DNA of 64,000 bases from Rhizobium phaseoli (lineage in GTDB: Bacteria; Pseudomonadota; Alphaproteobacteria; Rhizobiales; Rhizobiaceae). This document shows positions 54,072 to 63,486 of this stretch, piece by piece (the stretch's first letter is position 1; every line of letters starts with the position of its first letter). Below the pieces are notes generated by a model, which worked only from the letters and a program-made list of their open reading frames with translations, did no database searches and had not been told where the DNA came from. Both the position numbers and the translations under genes were made by a program. Location: NCBI RefSeq assembly GCF_010668805.1, contig NZ_WUFT01000017.1:62001-126000 (forward strand), read 5' to 3'.

Positions 54072-54156
54072 TGCATGTCATCAGGAAGTGCGCAGTGGTT
54101 CAACAAAAGAACCAAAGCGCCTCGCATGAATCAAGTTTGACGCGGAGCGCTTTGGT

Positions 54157-55005
54157 CTAACCAAGCTCCAGCGTCGTCACGCCGAAGACGTGCTTTAGCG
54201 CGATGGCCGGCGCCGGCCCGCGATACATGCGCGTCGTCTCGAACACCTGTTGAAGGCCGAGGCTTTCGGCAATCGCCACCGCCTCATGGTTCTCCACGGG
54301 GATATCGATGAAGATCGCAGCCCCCTTCGCCTCGGGGATCAATTCGGCAAGCAGTGCTGCGGCGCTGTCGGCGTCATTGGCAAAAAGCGGGCCGATCTTG
54401 TAGCCCTCATAGCAGCGGCGGATCGTGCCGTAACCGCGGATCTTGCCGCTTTTGCGCACCACCGCCGAGCGGCGACCCTTGCGACCGGTGCACCAGGCCG
54501 CGAGGAAGGCATCGCGCGGCTGCGGAAAGATCGCCGAATCATAACGCTGCAGGCCCTCCAGGCGCGAATCCAGCACCGGCTGCGCGGCAAGCGTCGAGAC
54601 CGGCAAGGAGGTGGCGACGCCGCCGTAGCGAAGGGTGGAATAGGCGGGTTCGAAGCCGATCTTGCGGTAGTTATTTTGCTGTGCGGCGACGCCGTCGAGA
54701 CCGATCGTGCGATCGTGTGCGCTGGCGATGCCCGTCTCCCAGATCGTCCTGCCATAACCCTTGCCGCGGAAATCGGGATGAACGATGTAGAGGCCGAGGA
54801 AGGCAAAACTCTCGCCATATTTGACGACCGAAATCGAACCGACGGGGACTTCACCGATGGCGCCGACGAAAAATCCGGACGAATCGGCCTCCATGAAGGC
54901 AAGCGAATCATCGAGGCCTGGGTTCCAGCCCTCCTGACGCGCCCATTCGAGCACGAGTTCCAGTTCGCCGGGCCGCATCGAACGAACGGCAAATTCCGAA
55001 TTCAT
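54157..55005 (-). CDS. GNAT N-acetyltransferase with C-terminal Acetyltransf_18-like domain
   Basis: This 282-residue protein has an N-terminal GNAT domain (residues 5-140) with acetyl-CoA motif A in LYIVHPDFRGKGYGRTIWE near residue 75 and LDGVAAQQNNYRKIGFEPAY after it. The second half, containing SGKIRGYGTIRRCYEGYKIGPLFA near residue 185 and PVENHEAVAIAESLG, matches the extra domain of YitH/HolE-like acetyltransferases. The substrate is a small molecule of unknown type. Confidence 0.88.
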   Translation of the reverse strand: MNSEFAVRSMRPGELELVLEWARQEGWNPGLDDSLAFMEADSSGFFVGAIGEVPVGSISVVKYGESFAFLGLYIVHPDFRGKGYGRTIWETGIASAHDRTIGLDGVAAQQNNYRKIGFEPAYSTLRYGGVATSLPVSTLAAQPVLDSRLEGLQRYDSAIFPQPRDAFLAAWCTGRKGRRSAVVRKSGKIRGYGTIRRCYEGYKIGPLFANDADSAAALLAELIPEAKGAAIFIDIPVENHEAVAIAESLGLQQVFETTRMYRGPAPAIALKHVFGVTTLELG

Positions 55006-55375
55006 GCGACTTTCTCAGATTGCATGTCCCGCAAGTCCATCCCGGCAATGTCAAAGCAATTGTCAGGTCCCCAGCTCCCCGCTTGCACCTGCGAATGATA
55101 GAGAGCCGCGTTGATGGACGTGACGACGCGTATAATCATTGTTCGATGCAATGCAGAAAGCTTGGTTTCCGCATTACCATGAAACAATGCCGATGCAAGC
55201 TCAAGAAAATTACTTGCGCGCCAATTATCTTCCTGCGAGCGCGAATAAAACGCCGCGCCGAAAAGATATCGCCTGGCCGATCCGAAAGGCGGAGAAAGCA
55301 ATTTGGCCGAAATCACTTCCGCAAGCCGGGAAAACCGCCGTTGAAACCGGACGCGGCGGCAATCGCCCTGACGGA
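55006..55375. other. Gap between acetyltransferase and GGDEF-EAL genes, with a doubtful ORF
   Basis: About 370 bases. A minus-strand ORF from a GTG at 55379 to 55002 (125 codons) overlaps the GGDEF-EAL stop and the acetyltransferase start by 4 bases on each side, as coupled genes do. Its composition is Arg-rich and unlike any family I know, so I do not call it a gene. Confidence 0.4.
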
Positions 55376-57202
55376 TCACCGCGCCACGCCGCTCATCACG
55401 CTCTTGTGCTTTTCGATCCCGCTCGCCATCGGTGAGAAAAGACGCGCTGTCTCGGTCGCCGGTGCGGGATAACCAAACGCATAACCCTGCAGGCCATCGC
55501 AGCCGAGCTGCGCCAGCACGACGGCATGCGCCTCGGTCTCGATGCCCTCGGCGATCACCTCGACGTCGAGCGCCTTGGCGATTTCCACGATCGAGCCCAC
55601 CACGCGCCGCTGCTCGGCGGAGCTGACGACCTCGGCGATGAGCTGCCGGTCGATCTTCAGCCGTTTCGGCCGCAGCTTGACGAGACCGATGAGCGAGGCA
55701 TGGCCCGATCCGAAATCATCGATCTCGATGTCTATACCCATCTGTTTGATATCGCCGATATGATCGAGCAATTTTTCGTCGCTGTCGTCGAGGAAAATCG
55801 TCTCGACCAGTTCAAAGACGATCGCGTCGGGCGGAATGTCGAGTTTCCTCAGCTTGCCGAGCAACGTCGGATCGGCAAGGCGCGACCCCGAGATGTTGAC
55901 GGCGATGCGCGGAACCGCAAGTCCGCGAGACTGCCAAGACAGCCGGTCTTCGAGAACGCTCTTGAGGATCGCCGCATCGATCTCCGCCGCAAGCCCGTGC
56001 TCGTCGGCGATCTTCAGGAATATTCCCGGGGCGAGCACGCCCTTGTCGGGATGTTTCCAGCGCGCCAGCGCCTCAAAGCCGATGACTTCCCGGGTCCGGG
56101 CGTGACGCTGCACCTGATAATAAGGAATGATCTCGCCGCGCTCCAGCCCCAGCTTCAGCTCTTCGGCGAGGCGACGCTTGGCGCGCAGATCCTCCTGCAG
56201 TTGCCGCGTGAAGAATTCGACGCGGTTGCGCCCGAGCTTCTTGGCCTGGTAGAGCGCCAGATCGGATTCGGCAAGCAGGTTGCGCGCCCGCCGATCGCCG
56301 CTCCAGGAAACGCCGATCGAGGCGCCGGATTGCAGCATCTCGTGGCCGAAGCGGATCTTCTTGCGCAGCCGACGCTGAAGATCCTCGGTGATCAGCTTCA
56401 GCTCGGTGAGATCGCTGAAATTGACCAGCACGATGACGAATTCATCACCGCCAACGCGGGCGACCATGCCATTTGCGGGAATGGCGGCGGTGATGCGAAG
56501 GGCTGCGGCCCTGAGCACGGCGTCGCCTGCCGCATGGCCGTGACTGTCATTGATCTGCTTGAACTGGTCGAGGTCGAGATGGAGGACGCCAAGCGTCGTG
56601 ATACTCTTGTCAGCCGGCAGCTCGGTGAGCCGCTTGTCGAGAAGGCGCCGGTTCGGCAAGCCGGTGAGATAATCGTGATCGGCGACATGCTCGATGCGCG
56701 CATTGCTTTCCTCGAGCGCCACCGCCTTCGCCTCGGCCACCATTTTCTGTCGCGCGAGCTCGGCATTGAGCACTATGTCGGCAGTCACATCCCATTCGGC
56801 GCCGATGAACGAGGGAAGCCCCTCTGCGTCCACGTAGAAATGCGCGCGTGAGCGCAGATAGCGGATTTCTCCGCTCGGCAGTACGATCCGGAATTGCGAA
56901 TTATACGCGCCGCGTGTTGCAATCGACTGATCGAAATCGCGTTCGGCCTGCTCACGATCGTCGGGATGGATTGCATTCGACCACAACCAGGCCGGCACGT
57001 CCCGACATGTTTCGCCGGTCTCGTAGAGACGGTGCATCTGCGCATCCCACAGGATCTCGCCCCTTGCGATGCTGTGCTCCCAGACACCGATCCGGGATGC
57101 ATCGAGAGCGAGTTCGAGCCGGCGCAGAAGATCCTGAAACTCTTGTTCGGATCGTGTGGCTTTATTTTCTGGCAACGCGGTCTCAGCCTTGGAAACTTGC
57201 AT
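55376..57202 (-). CDS. PAS-GGDEF-EAL cyclic di-GMP enzyme
   Basis: This 608-residue cytoplasmic protein has a PAS/PAC domain at about residues 25-150 (ASRIGVWEHSIARGEILWD, then RIVLPSGEIRYLRSRAHFYVDAEG), a GGDEF domain with intact VGGDEF near residue 252 and an EAL domain at about residues 350-590. The EAL residues for phosphodiesterase activity are kept: EALARW near residue 372, an Asn in AVNISGSRL, ELVET, DDFGSG near residue 490, KIDRQ and EGIET. There is no RxxD inhibition site before GGDEF. Both activities are possible; the PAS domain would decide the balance. No membrane segment was seen. Confidence 0.93.
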   Translation of the reverse strand: MQVSKAETALPENKATRSEQEFQDLLRRLELALDASRIGVWEHSIARGEILWDAQMHRLYETGETCRDVPAWLWSNAIHPDDREQAERDFDQSIATRGAYNSQFRIVLPSGEIRYLRSRAHFYVDAEGLPSFIGAEWDVTADIVLNAELARQKMVAEAKAVALEESNARIEHVADHDYLTGLPNRRLLDKRLTELPADKSITTLGVLHLDLDQFKQINDSHGHAAGDAVLRAAALRITAAIPANGMVARVGGDEFVIVLVNFSDLTELKLITEDLQRRLRKKIRFGHEMLQSGASIGVSWSGDRRARNLLAESDLALYQAKKLGRNRVEFFTRQLQEDLRAKRRLAEELKLGLERGEIIPYYQVQRHARTREVIGFEALARWKHPDKGVLAPGIFLKIADEHGLAAEIDAAILKSVLEDRLSWQSRGLAVPRIAVNISGSRLADPTLLGKLRKLDIPPDAIVFELVETIFLDDSDEKLLDHIGDIKQMGIDIEIDDFGSGHASLIGLVKLRPKRLKIDRQLIAEVVSSAEQRRVVGSIVEIAKALDVEVIAEGIETEAHAVVLAQLGCDGLQGYAFGYPAPATETARLFSPMASGIEKHKSVMSGVAR

Positions 57203-57333
57203 AACTGCAATATGGTCTCAGGCCAGCATTAATGAAGGCTTGTTCCGATCACCGAACTTGTGACTAGGTGAACTGTTGGTTACGGATTTCTCCTTTTGGA
57301 TCACAGGACTTGCAGTCTGCCACACCTTCAGGA

Positions 57334-59118
57334 TCAGTGGTTGTGACGCGGCGGTTTTTTCGCGATCTGACGAAATTCCGCGGCTCCCTCCAGAACTGCG
57401 CCGTCCGACAGTTGCGTGACCGAGCGGCGGTAGATCTGCTGCCACGGCGTGGCGTCAGCCGGCACCGGCGGAATTCCGTCTGCCTTGCGCCGTTCGATTT
57501 CAGTCTCGTCGACCAGCATGTTGCAGCGTCCCTGATTGAAGTCGATGCAGATGACGTCGCCGGTGCGAAGCCAGGCGAGGCCGCCGCCGGCGGCACTTTC
57601 GGGCGAAGCATTGAGGATCGAGGGGCTGTCGGCCGTGCCCGATTGGCGGCCATCGCCGATCGTCGGCAGGCTGCTTATGCCGCGTTTCAGCAGGTGATCC
57701 GGCGGCTGCATGTTGACGACCTCAGCCGAACCAGGCCAGCCGAGCGGCCCGGCGCCGCGGATGACAAGGATGGTATTTTCGTCGATGCCGAGTTCAGGAT
57801 CGTTGATGCGCTTGTGATAGTCCTCGGACCCGTCAAAAACCACCGCCCTGCCCTGGAAGACGCCCTCGCGCCCCGGCTCCTGAAGGTAGCGCCGGCGGAA
57901 GTCCTCCGAGACGACACTCATCTTCATGATCGCGCAATCGAAGAGATTGCCCTTGAGAACGAGGAAGCCGGCTCGCTCCTTCAGCGGTTCGGCGAATGGC
58001 CGGATAACCTCGCGGTCGTGGGCTTCCTTGCCCTGCAGGTTCTCGGCCATCGTCCTGCCCGTCACCGTATGACAGTCGCCATCCAGCTTTCCGGCCTGCA
58101 GCAATTCCCACATGATCGCCGGCGTACCGCCGGCGCGGTGGTAACGCTCGCCGAGATAGGCGCCGGCCGGCTGGATATTGGCCAGCAGCGGGATATCGAA
58201 GCCGTGCACCTGCCAGTCGTCGGGATGAAGCTCGACGCCCGCGTGCTTGGCCATCGCCGCCAGATGCGGCTGTGCGTTGGTGGAGCCACCGATCGCCGAA
58301 TTGGTGCGGATGGCATTGAGGAAAGCCTCGCGGGTCAGAATATCCGACGGCTTCAGATCCTCGAAGACGATTTCGACGGCGCGCCGCCCGGTACGATAGG
58401 CCATCTGGCCGCGTTCGCGATATGCGGCCGGAATGGCACCGCAACCGGTCATCGAAAGGCCGAGTGCCTCGGCAAGGGCGTTCATCGTCGAGGCCGTGCC
58501 CATCGTATTGCAGTGGCCGACCGATGGAGCTGAATCGAGCGCCGCCTGCAGGAATTCTTCCCGATCGATCTCGCCTGCCGCATATTTTCGCCGCATCCGC
58601 CAGATCACCGTGCCGGAGCCCGCCAGTTCCCCTTCGTGCCAGCCGTCGAGCATCGGACCGCCGGAAAGCACGATCGCCGGAATATCGACCGTCGACGCGG
58701 CCATGATCGCCGAAGGCGTGGTCTTGTCGCAGCCGGTCGTCAGCACGACGCCGTCGAGCGGATAGCCGTAGAGGATTTCAACGAGGCCGAGATAGGCAAG
58801 ATTGCGGTCGAGTGCAGCCGTCGGGCGCTTGCAGTTCTCGAAGATCGGATGCGTCGGAAACTCGATCGGAATGCCACCGGCATCGCGAATGCCGTCGCGC
58901 ACGCGCGTGGCAAGCTCGACATGGACCCTGTTGCAGGGCGTGAGATCGCTGCCGCTCTGGGCAATCCCGATGATCGGCTTACCGGATCGCAACTCTTCCG
59001 GCGTGATGCCATAGTTCATGAAACGCTCAAGATAGAGCGCTGCCATGTCGATGTGGTCGGGATTGTCGAACCAATCCTGGGAACGCAGGCGCCGCTTCGG
59101 AGAATGGCTGTCAGTCAC
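57334..59118 (-). CDS. xylD: D-xylonate dehydratase XylD (IlvD/EDD family)
   Basis: This 594-residue [Fe-S]-dependent sugar-acid dehydratase opens with a RSQDWFDNPDHIDMAALYLE stretch and MNYGITPEELRSGKPIIGIAQSGSD, very similar to Caulobacter XylD as I recall it. Iron-sulfur cysteines are expected in SDLTPCNRVH near residue 63, TTGCDKTTPS near residue 130 and APSVGHCNTMGTASTMN near residue 200. The product, 2-keto-3-deoxy-xylonate, feeds the Weimberg or Dahms pentose routes. Arabinonate is a possible alternative substrate. It overlaps the upstream dehydrogenase gene by 4 bases, so the pair is coupled. Confidence 0.85.
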   Translation of the reverse strand: MTDSHSPKRRLRSQDWFDNPDHIDMAALYLERFMNYGITPEELRSGKPIIGIAQSGSDLTPCNRVHVELATRVRDGIRDAGGIPIEFPTHPIFENCKRPTAALDRNLAYLGLVEILYGYPLDGVVLTTGCDKTTPSAIMAASTVDIPAIVLSGGPMLDGWHEGELAGSGTVIWRMRRKYAAGEIDREEFLQAALDSAPSVGHCNTMGTASTMNALAEALGLSMTGCGAIPAAYRERGQMAYRTGRRAVEIVFEDLKPSDILTREAFLNAIRTNSAIGGSTNAQPHLAAMAKHAGVELHPDDWQVHGFDIPLLANIQPAGAYLGERYHRAGGTPAIMWELLQAGKLDGDCHTVTGRTMAENLQGKEAHDREVIRPFAEPLKERAGFLVLKGNLFDCAIMKMSVVSEDFRRRYLQEPGREGVFQGRAVVFDGSEDYHKRINDPELGIDENTILVIRGAGPLGWPGSAEVVNMQPPDHLLKRGISSLPTIGDGRQSGTADSPSILNASPESAAGGGLAWLRTGDVICIDFNQGRCNMLVDETEIERRKADGIPPVPADATPWQQIYRRSVTQLSDGAVLEGAAEFRQIAKKPPRHNH

Positions 59119-60026
59119 CTCTTTCCTCCCGCCAGGGCATTCTTCTCTTCGAGATGGAGGAGCAGGGCACTATGATCTTTTTCGCCATTGCCGTTGGCGA
59201 CAAATTCGCTGAATTCGGCGTGCACCGCCGCAGTGAGGGGCAACGTCAGCGACAAGGTGTCGGCCGTCTCCATGGCGGCGTTCAGATCTTTCAACTGGTT
59301 GCTCGACGAACCGCCTGGAGTAAACTGCCTTTCGACCATGCGCTTGCCGTGCAGTTCAAGGATACGGCTCTCGGCAAAGCCACCGCGAATGGCGTCGCGA
59401 AAGGCTGCCGGCGAGCCGCCGCCGGCGGCAATCAGCATCATCGCTTCGGCAACGGCGCCGATCGTTACCGCGACGATCTGCTGGTTGGCAAGCTTGGCAA
59501 GCTGGCCTGCTCCGCTTGGGCCGACGCGGGTCACGCGCCCCATCGGCGCAAAGACATCTGCAAGCGCGTCGATCACATCCTTCTCGCCGCCGGCCATGAT
59601 CGCCAGCGTACCGGCATCCGCCCCCACGACGCCGCCGGATACCGGCGCATCGACATGAGCGATGCCGCGTTCGGAAAGCCGGGCAGAATGGTCGCGGGCG
59701 AAATGCGGGGCGATCGAACTCATATCGATAACGACGGCGCCTGATGTCATCGCATCGACCGCTCCGCGGTCAAACAGCACGTCCTTCACCGCCTCGGCGT
59801 TGGTCAGCATGGTGATGACGACATCAGCGCCTAAAACGGCATCGGCGGGTGTTTCCGCGCAGATCGCGCCGTCTCCTGCGAGGGCCTCGGCCTTGCTGGG
59901 ATCACGATTCCAGACGGCGACGGCAAAACCCGCGCCAAGCAGCCGACGCGCCATCGGCGCTCCCATCAGGCCGATACCGAGAAAGGCGATCCGCCTCCCG
60001 TCATGACCTTTGCTCGAACCTGTCAT
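59115..60026 (-). CDS. NAD(P)-dependent beta-hydroxyacid dehydrogenase (HIBADH/GarR family)
   Basis: This 303-residue dehydrogenase has the N-terminal Rossmann fingerprint IAFLGIGLMGAPMARRLLGAG. The substrate motif is DAPVSGGVVGADAGTLAIMAGG near residue 125, and the catalytic Lys is in GAGQLAKLANQQIV near residue 178. Candidate substrates are 2-hydroxy-3-oxopropionate, 3-hydroxyisobutyrate and related acids. Coupling with xylD suggests a sugar-acid role. The first ten residues are unusually polar, and the true start could be a little later. Confidence 0.9.
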   Translation of the reverse strand: MTGSSKGHDGRRIAFLGIGLMGAPMARRLLGAGFAVAVWNRDPSKAEALAGDGAICAETPADAVLGADVVITMLTNAEAVKDVLFDRGAVDAMTSGAVVIDMSSIAPHFARDHSARLSERGIAHVDAPVSGGVVGADAGTLAIMAGGEKDVIDALADVFAPMGRVTRVGPSGAGQLAKLANQQIVAVTIGAVAEAMMLIAAGGGSPAAFRDAIRGGFAESRILELHGKRMVERQFTPGGSSSNQLKDLNAAMETADTLSLTLPLTAAVHAEFSEFVANGNGEKDHSALLLHLEEKNALAGGKR

Positions 60027-60113
60027 TCAGTCCTCCCAACTGTTGTTCGTCTTTGATAACCCCCTCGCCCACCGTTGCAACCGTTTTGGTGACGCATCGG
60101 CCTGAAAACCATA

Positions 60114-60139
60114 CGGGCGGGAACCGAAGTTCCCGCCCG
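60114..60139 (-). terminator. Hairpin after the second RND pump gene
   Basis: An 11-base perfect stem (60114-60124 with 60129-60139) with a CGAA loop. On the minus strand it is followed by TATGGTTTT. It begins 31 bases past the pump stop. Confidence 0.65.
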
Positions 60140-60170
60140 ATTTACTCGACAAAGGAAGGTTGAATTCCGT

Positions 60171-63100
60171 TTATTCCGCCGCGAGCCGAATGACCTCTGC
60201 CTCTTCTTCCTTGTGCTCGTCCGGCTTGTGCTGGACCAGCGGACGGTTGCCCGTCAACCGCCGCAGCAGCACGTAGAAGACAGGCGTCATGAAGATGCCG
60301 AAGAAGGTCACCCCGATCATGCCCGAAAAAACCGCAACACCCATGGCAGCGCGCATCTCCGCGCCGGCGCCAGTGGAGACGACAAGCGGCACGACACCCA
60401 TGATGAACGCCAGCGAGGTCATCAGGATCGGGCGAAGACGAAGGCGGCTGGCCTCGACTGCGGCCTCCCGCGGTGTCCTTCCCTCGAACTCCAGTTCGCG
60501 GGCGAATTCCACGATCAGGATCGCGTTCTTCGCCGATAGACCGACAAGCACCACAAGGCCGATCTGGGTGAAGATATTGTTGTCTCCACCGGTGAGCCAG
60601 ACGCCCGTCAGCGCGGCCAGCACACCCATCGGCACGATCATGATGATCGCAAGCGGCAGCGTCAGACTTTCATACTGGGCGGCAAGCACCAGGAAGACGA
60701 GCAACAGTGCCAGCGGGAAGACGACGATACTGGAGTTACCGGCAAGGATCTGCTGATAGGTCAGATCAGTCCATTCGAAGTCTATGCCTGCGGGCAGGGT
60801 CTCATGAAGGATTTTCTCGATTGCCGCCTGCGCCTGGCCGGACGAGAAGCCGGGTGCCGGACCACCGTTGATATCGGCAGCGAGGAAGCCGTTATAGCGG
60901 TTCGCACGCTCCGGACCGGTGCTCGGCTCGACCTTCAAGAGGGCCGAAAGCGGGATCATCTCACCCGATGCCGAACGGACCTTCAACTGGCCGATATCTT
61001 CCGGCTGAGCGCGGAATTTGGCATCGGCCTGCACACGGACGCTGTAGGTGCGGCCGAAGGCATTGAAGTCGTTCACATAGAGCGAACCGAGATAGATCTG
61101 CAGCGTCTGGAAGACGTCGGTGACGGAAACCCCGAGCTGCTCGGCCTTGGCGCGGTCGAGATCGGCATAGAGCTGCGGCACGTTGATCTGGAAGCTGGAG
61201 AACAGCCCGGCGAGCTCAGGCGTCTGATAGGCCTTCGCAAGAACTGCTTTGGTGGCCTCGTCGAGCGCCTGGTTGCCAAGGCCCGCACGATCCTCGATCT
61301 GCAGCTTGAAGCCGCCCGTCGTGCCGAGACCGTTGACCGGCGGCGGCGGGAACATGGCGATGAAGGCATCCTGAATGGAGCCGAACTTCTGGTTCAGTGC
61401 CATGGCGATCGCGCCGCCGGAGAGATCGGGCGTCTTGCGCTCCTCGAAGTCCTTCAGCGTCACGAAGACGATGCCGGCATTGGACGAGTTGGTGAAGCCG
61501 TTGATCGACAGGCCCGGGAAGGCGATCGCATTGGCAACGCCTGGCTGCGCCAGAGCGATGTCGGTCATGCGCTTGATGACATTTTCCGTGCGGTCGAGGC
61601 TTGCGGCATCCGGCAACTGGGCGAAGCCGATCAGATACTGCTTATCCTGAGACGGCACGAAGCCGCCAGGGACCGTGCTGAACAGGCTATAGGTCGCACC
61701 GACCAGCGCCAGATAGATCACCATAACAATGCTCTTGCGCGACAGCAATCCGCCCACGCCCTTGCCGTAGGCATTCGAGCCCGCGCCGAAGACACGGTTG
61801 AAGCCACGGAAGAACCAACCGAAGATGGCGTCCATGAAGCGCGTCAGCCAGTCCTTCGGCTCATGATGCCCCTTTAGCAGAAGGGCTGCCAGCGCCGGGG
61901 ACAGGGTAAGCGAATTGAAGGCCGAGATAACGGTCGAGATCGCGATCGTCAGCGCGAACTGGCGATAGAACTGACCCGACAGGCCGGAAATGAAGGCGAG
62001 CGGCACGAACACCGCGACGAGGACCAGCGCGATCGCGACGATCGGACCGGAGACTTCCTTCATCGCCTTGTAGGTAGCTGCCCGTGGCGACAGCCCCTGT
62101 TCGATATTGCGCTCGACGTTTTCGACCACCACGATCGCATCGTCGACGACGATACCGATCGCCAGCACCAGCCCGAACAGACTGAGCGCGTTGATCGAGA
62201 AGCCGAAGACATACATTACCGCGAAGGTGCCGATGATCGATACCGGAACCGCGATCAGCGGAATGATCGAGGCGCGCCACGTCTGCAGGAACAGGATGAC
62301 AACGAGAACGACCAGCGCAATGGCTTCAAGCAGCGTGTCGATGACCTTCTCGATCGAGGCACGCACGAATTTCGTCGTATCGTAGACGATCTCGTATTTA
62401 ACGCCCTCGGGCATGGCGAGTTGCAGCTGATCCATGGTGGCGTGCACATTGTCGGCGATTTCGATCGCATTCGAACCCGGCGCCTGAAGCACGGCAACGG
62501 CGACGGCCGGCTTGCCATCGAGCAGCGAACGCAGCGTATAGTCCGCAGCACCGAGTTCGATGCGAGCGACATCGCGCAGGCGGGTGATCTCGCCACCGGC
62601 GCCCGTCTTGACGATGATGCTGCCGAACTCCTCGGGTGTGCGCAGGCGGCCCTGAGCATTCACGTTGAGCTGCAGATCCACACCCGGCTGGCTCGGCGAT
62701 GCGCCGATGATGCCGGCAGCGGCCTGGACGTTCTGGGAGCTGATGGCGTTGCTGATGTCGCTGGCGGCGAGATTATGCTCCGCGGCCTTCTGTGGGTCGA
62801 TCCAGACACGCATCGAATAATCGCCGGCGCCGAAGACCTGCACCTGACCGACGCCGGCGATGCGGGCAAGCCGATCCTTGATATTCAGCGTCGCGTAATT
62901 GCGAAGATAGGTAATGTCGTGATTGTCGCCATCGGAGACGAGGTTGACGACCATGATGAAGTTGGGCGAACTCTTGACCGTCGTGATCCCCAGCGAGCGG
63001 ACTTCCGCCGGCAGCCGTGGTTCGGCCTGCGAAACGCGGTTCTGCACCAGCTGCTGCGCCTTGTCGGGGTCGGTGCCGAGCTTGAAGGTGACGGTCACGT

Positions 63101-63371
63101 TGAGCACGCCGTCCGACGTCGCCTGGCTGGACATGTAGAGCATGCCCTCGACACCGTTGATCTGCTCTTCGAGCGGTGTGGCCACCGTTTCGGCGATGAC
63201 CGACGGGTTGGCGCCGGGATAGGTGGCACGCACGACGATCGACGGCGGCACGACTTCCGGATATTCGGAAATCGGCAGCGCCCTGAGGCCGATCAGGCCG
63301 GCAACCACGATGAGGACCGAAAGAACGCCGGCAAAGACCGGCCGGTCGACAAAGAATCTGGAGATGTTCAT
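60171..63371 (-). CDS. HAE1-type RND efflux pump (AcrB/MexB-like)
   Basis: This 1066-residue hydrophobe/amphiphile efflux transporter has the N-terminal MNISRFFVDRPVFAGVLSVLI and TM4 aspartates in IGIVVDDAIVVVENVERN near residue 408. The HAE1 first-half loop features EQINGVEGMLYMSSQATSDG and SQAEPRLPAEV are present, as is the second-half signature GLSAKNAILIVEFARE near residue 945. It is closer to AcrB than the first RND pump of the window. The tail is short and acidic. The adaptor gene starts off the right edge and ends 115 bases upstream of this gene. Substrate range unknown. Confidence 0.95.
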   Translation of the reverse strand: MNISRFFVDRPVFAGVLSVLIVVAGLIGLRALPISEYPEVVPPSIVVRATYPGANPSVIAETVATPLEEQINGVEGMLYMSSQATSDGVLNVTVTFKLGTDPDKAQQLVQNRVSQAEPRLPAEVRSLGITTVKSSPNFIMVVNLVSDGDNHDITYLRNYATLNIKDRLARIAGVGQVQVFGAGDYSMRVWIDPQKAAEHNLAASDISNAISSQNVQAAAGIIGASPSQPGVDLQLNVNAQGRLRTPEEFGSIIVKTGAGGEITRLRDVARIELGAADYTLRSLLDGKPAVAVAVLQAPGSNAIEIADNVHATMDQLQLAMPEGVKYEIVYDTTKFVRASIEKVIDTLLEAIALVVLVVILFLQTWRASIIPLIAVPVSIIGTFAVMYVFGFSINALSLFGLVLAIGIVVDDAIVVVENVERNIEQGLSPRAATYKAMKEVSGPIVAIALVLVAVFVPLAFISGLSGQFYRQFALTIAISTVISAFNSLTLSPALAALLLKGHHEPKDWLTRFMDAIFGWFFRGFNRVFGAGSNAYGKGVGGLLSRKSIVMVIYLALVGATYSLFSTVPGGFVPSQDKQYLIGFAQLPDAASLDRTENVIKRMTDIALAQPGVANAIAFPGLSINGFTNSSNAGIVFVTLKDFEERKTPDLSGGAIAMALNQKFGSIQDAFIAMFPPPPVNGLGTTGGFKLQIEDRAGLGNQALDEATKAVLAKAYQTPELAGLFSSFQINVPQLYADLDRAKAEQLGVSVTDVFQTLQIYLGSLYVNDFNAFGRTYSVRVQADAKFRAQPEDIGQLKVRSASGEMIPLSALLKVEPSTGPERANRYNGFLAADINGGPAPGFSSGQAQAAIEKILHETLPAGIDFEWTDLTYQQILAGNSSIVVFPLALLLVFLVLAAQYESLTLPLAIIMIVPMGVLAALTGVWLTGGDNNIFTQIGLVVLVGLSAKNAILIVEFARELEFEGRTPREAAVEASRLRLRPILMTSLAFIMGVVPLVVSTGAGAEMRAAMGVAVFSGMIGVTFFGIFMTPVFYVLLRRLTGNRPLVQHKPDEHKEEEAEVIRLAAE

Positions 63372-63486
63372 ATCAAAGCCCTCTCCGGGGTGAACATGGA
63401 TGCAACGTCCCTCTCCGGCGGTTGGAGCCGCCGGCGGGTCATATCATTTCGGGTATTGGCCCTCCCCCGCGGGGGAAAGCGAAGAC

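Noticed and set aside
55002..55379. 125-codon minus-strand ORF with 4-base overlaps on both sides
   Set aside because: The overlaps are suggestive, but the sequence is Arg-rich, uses a GTG without a ribosome site and resembles no family. Conservation in relatives would be needed.
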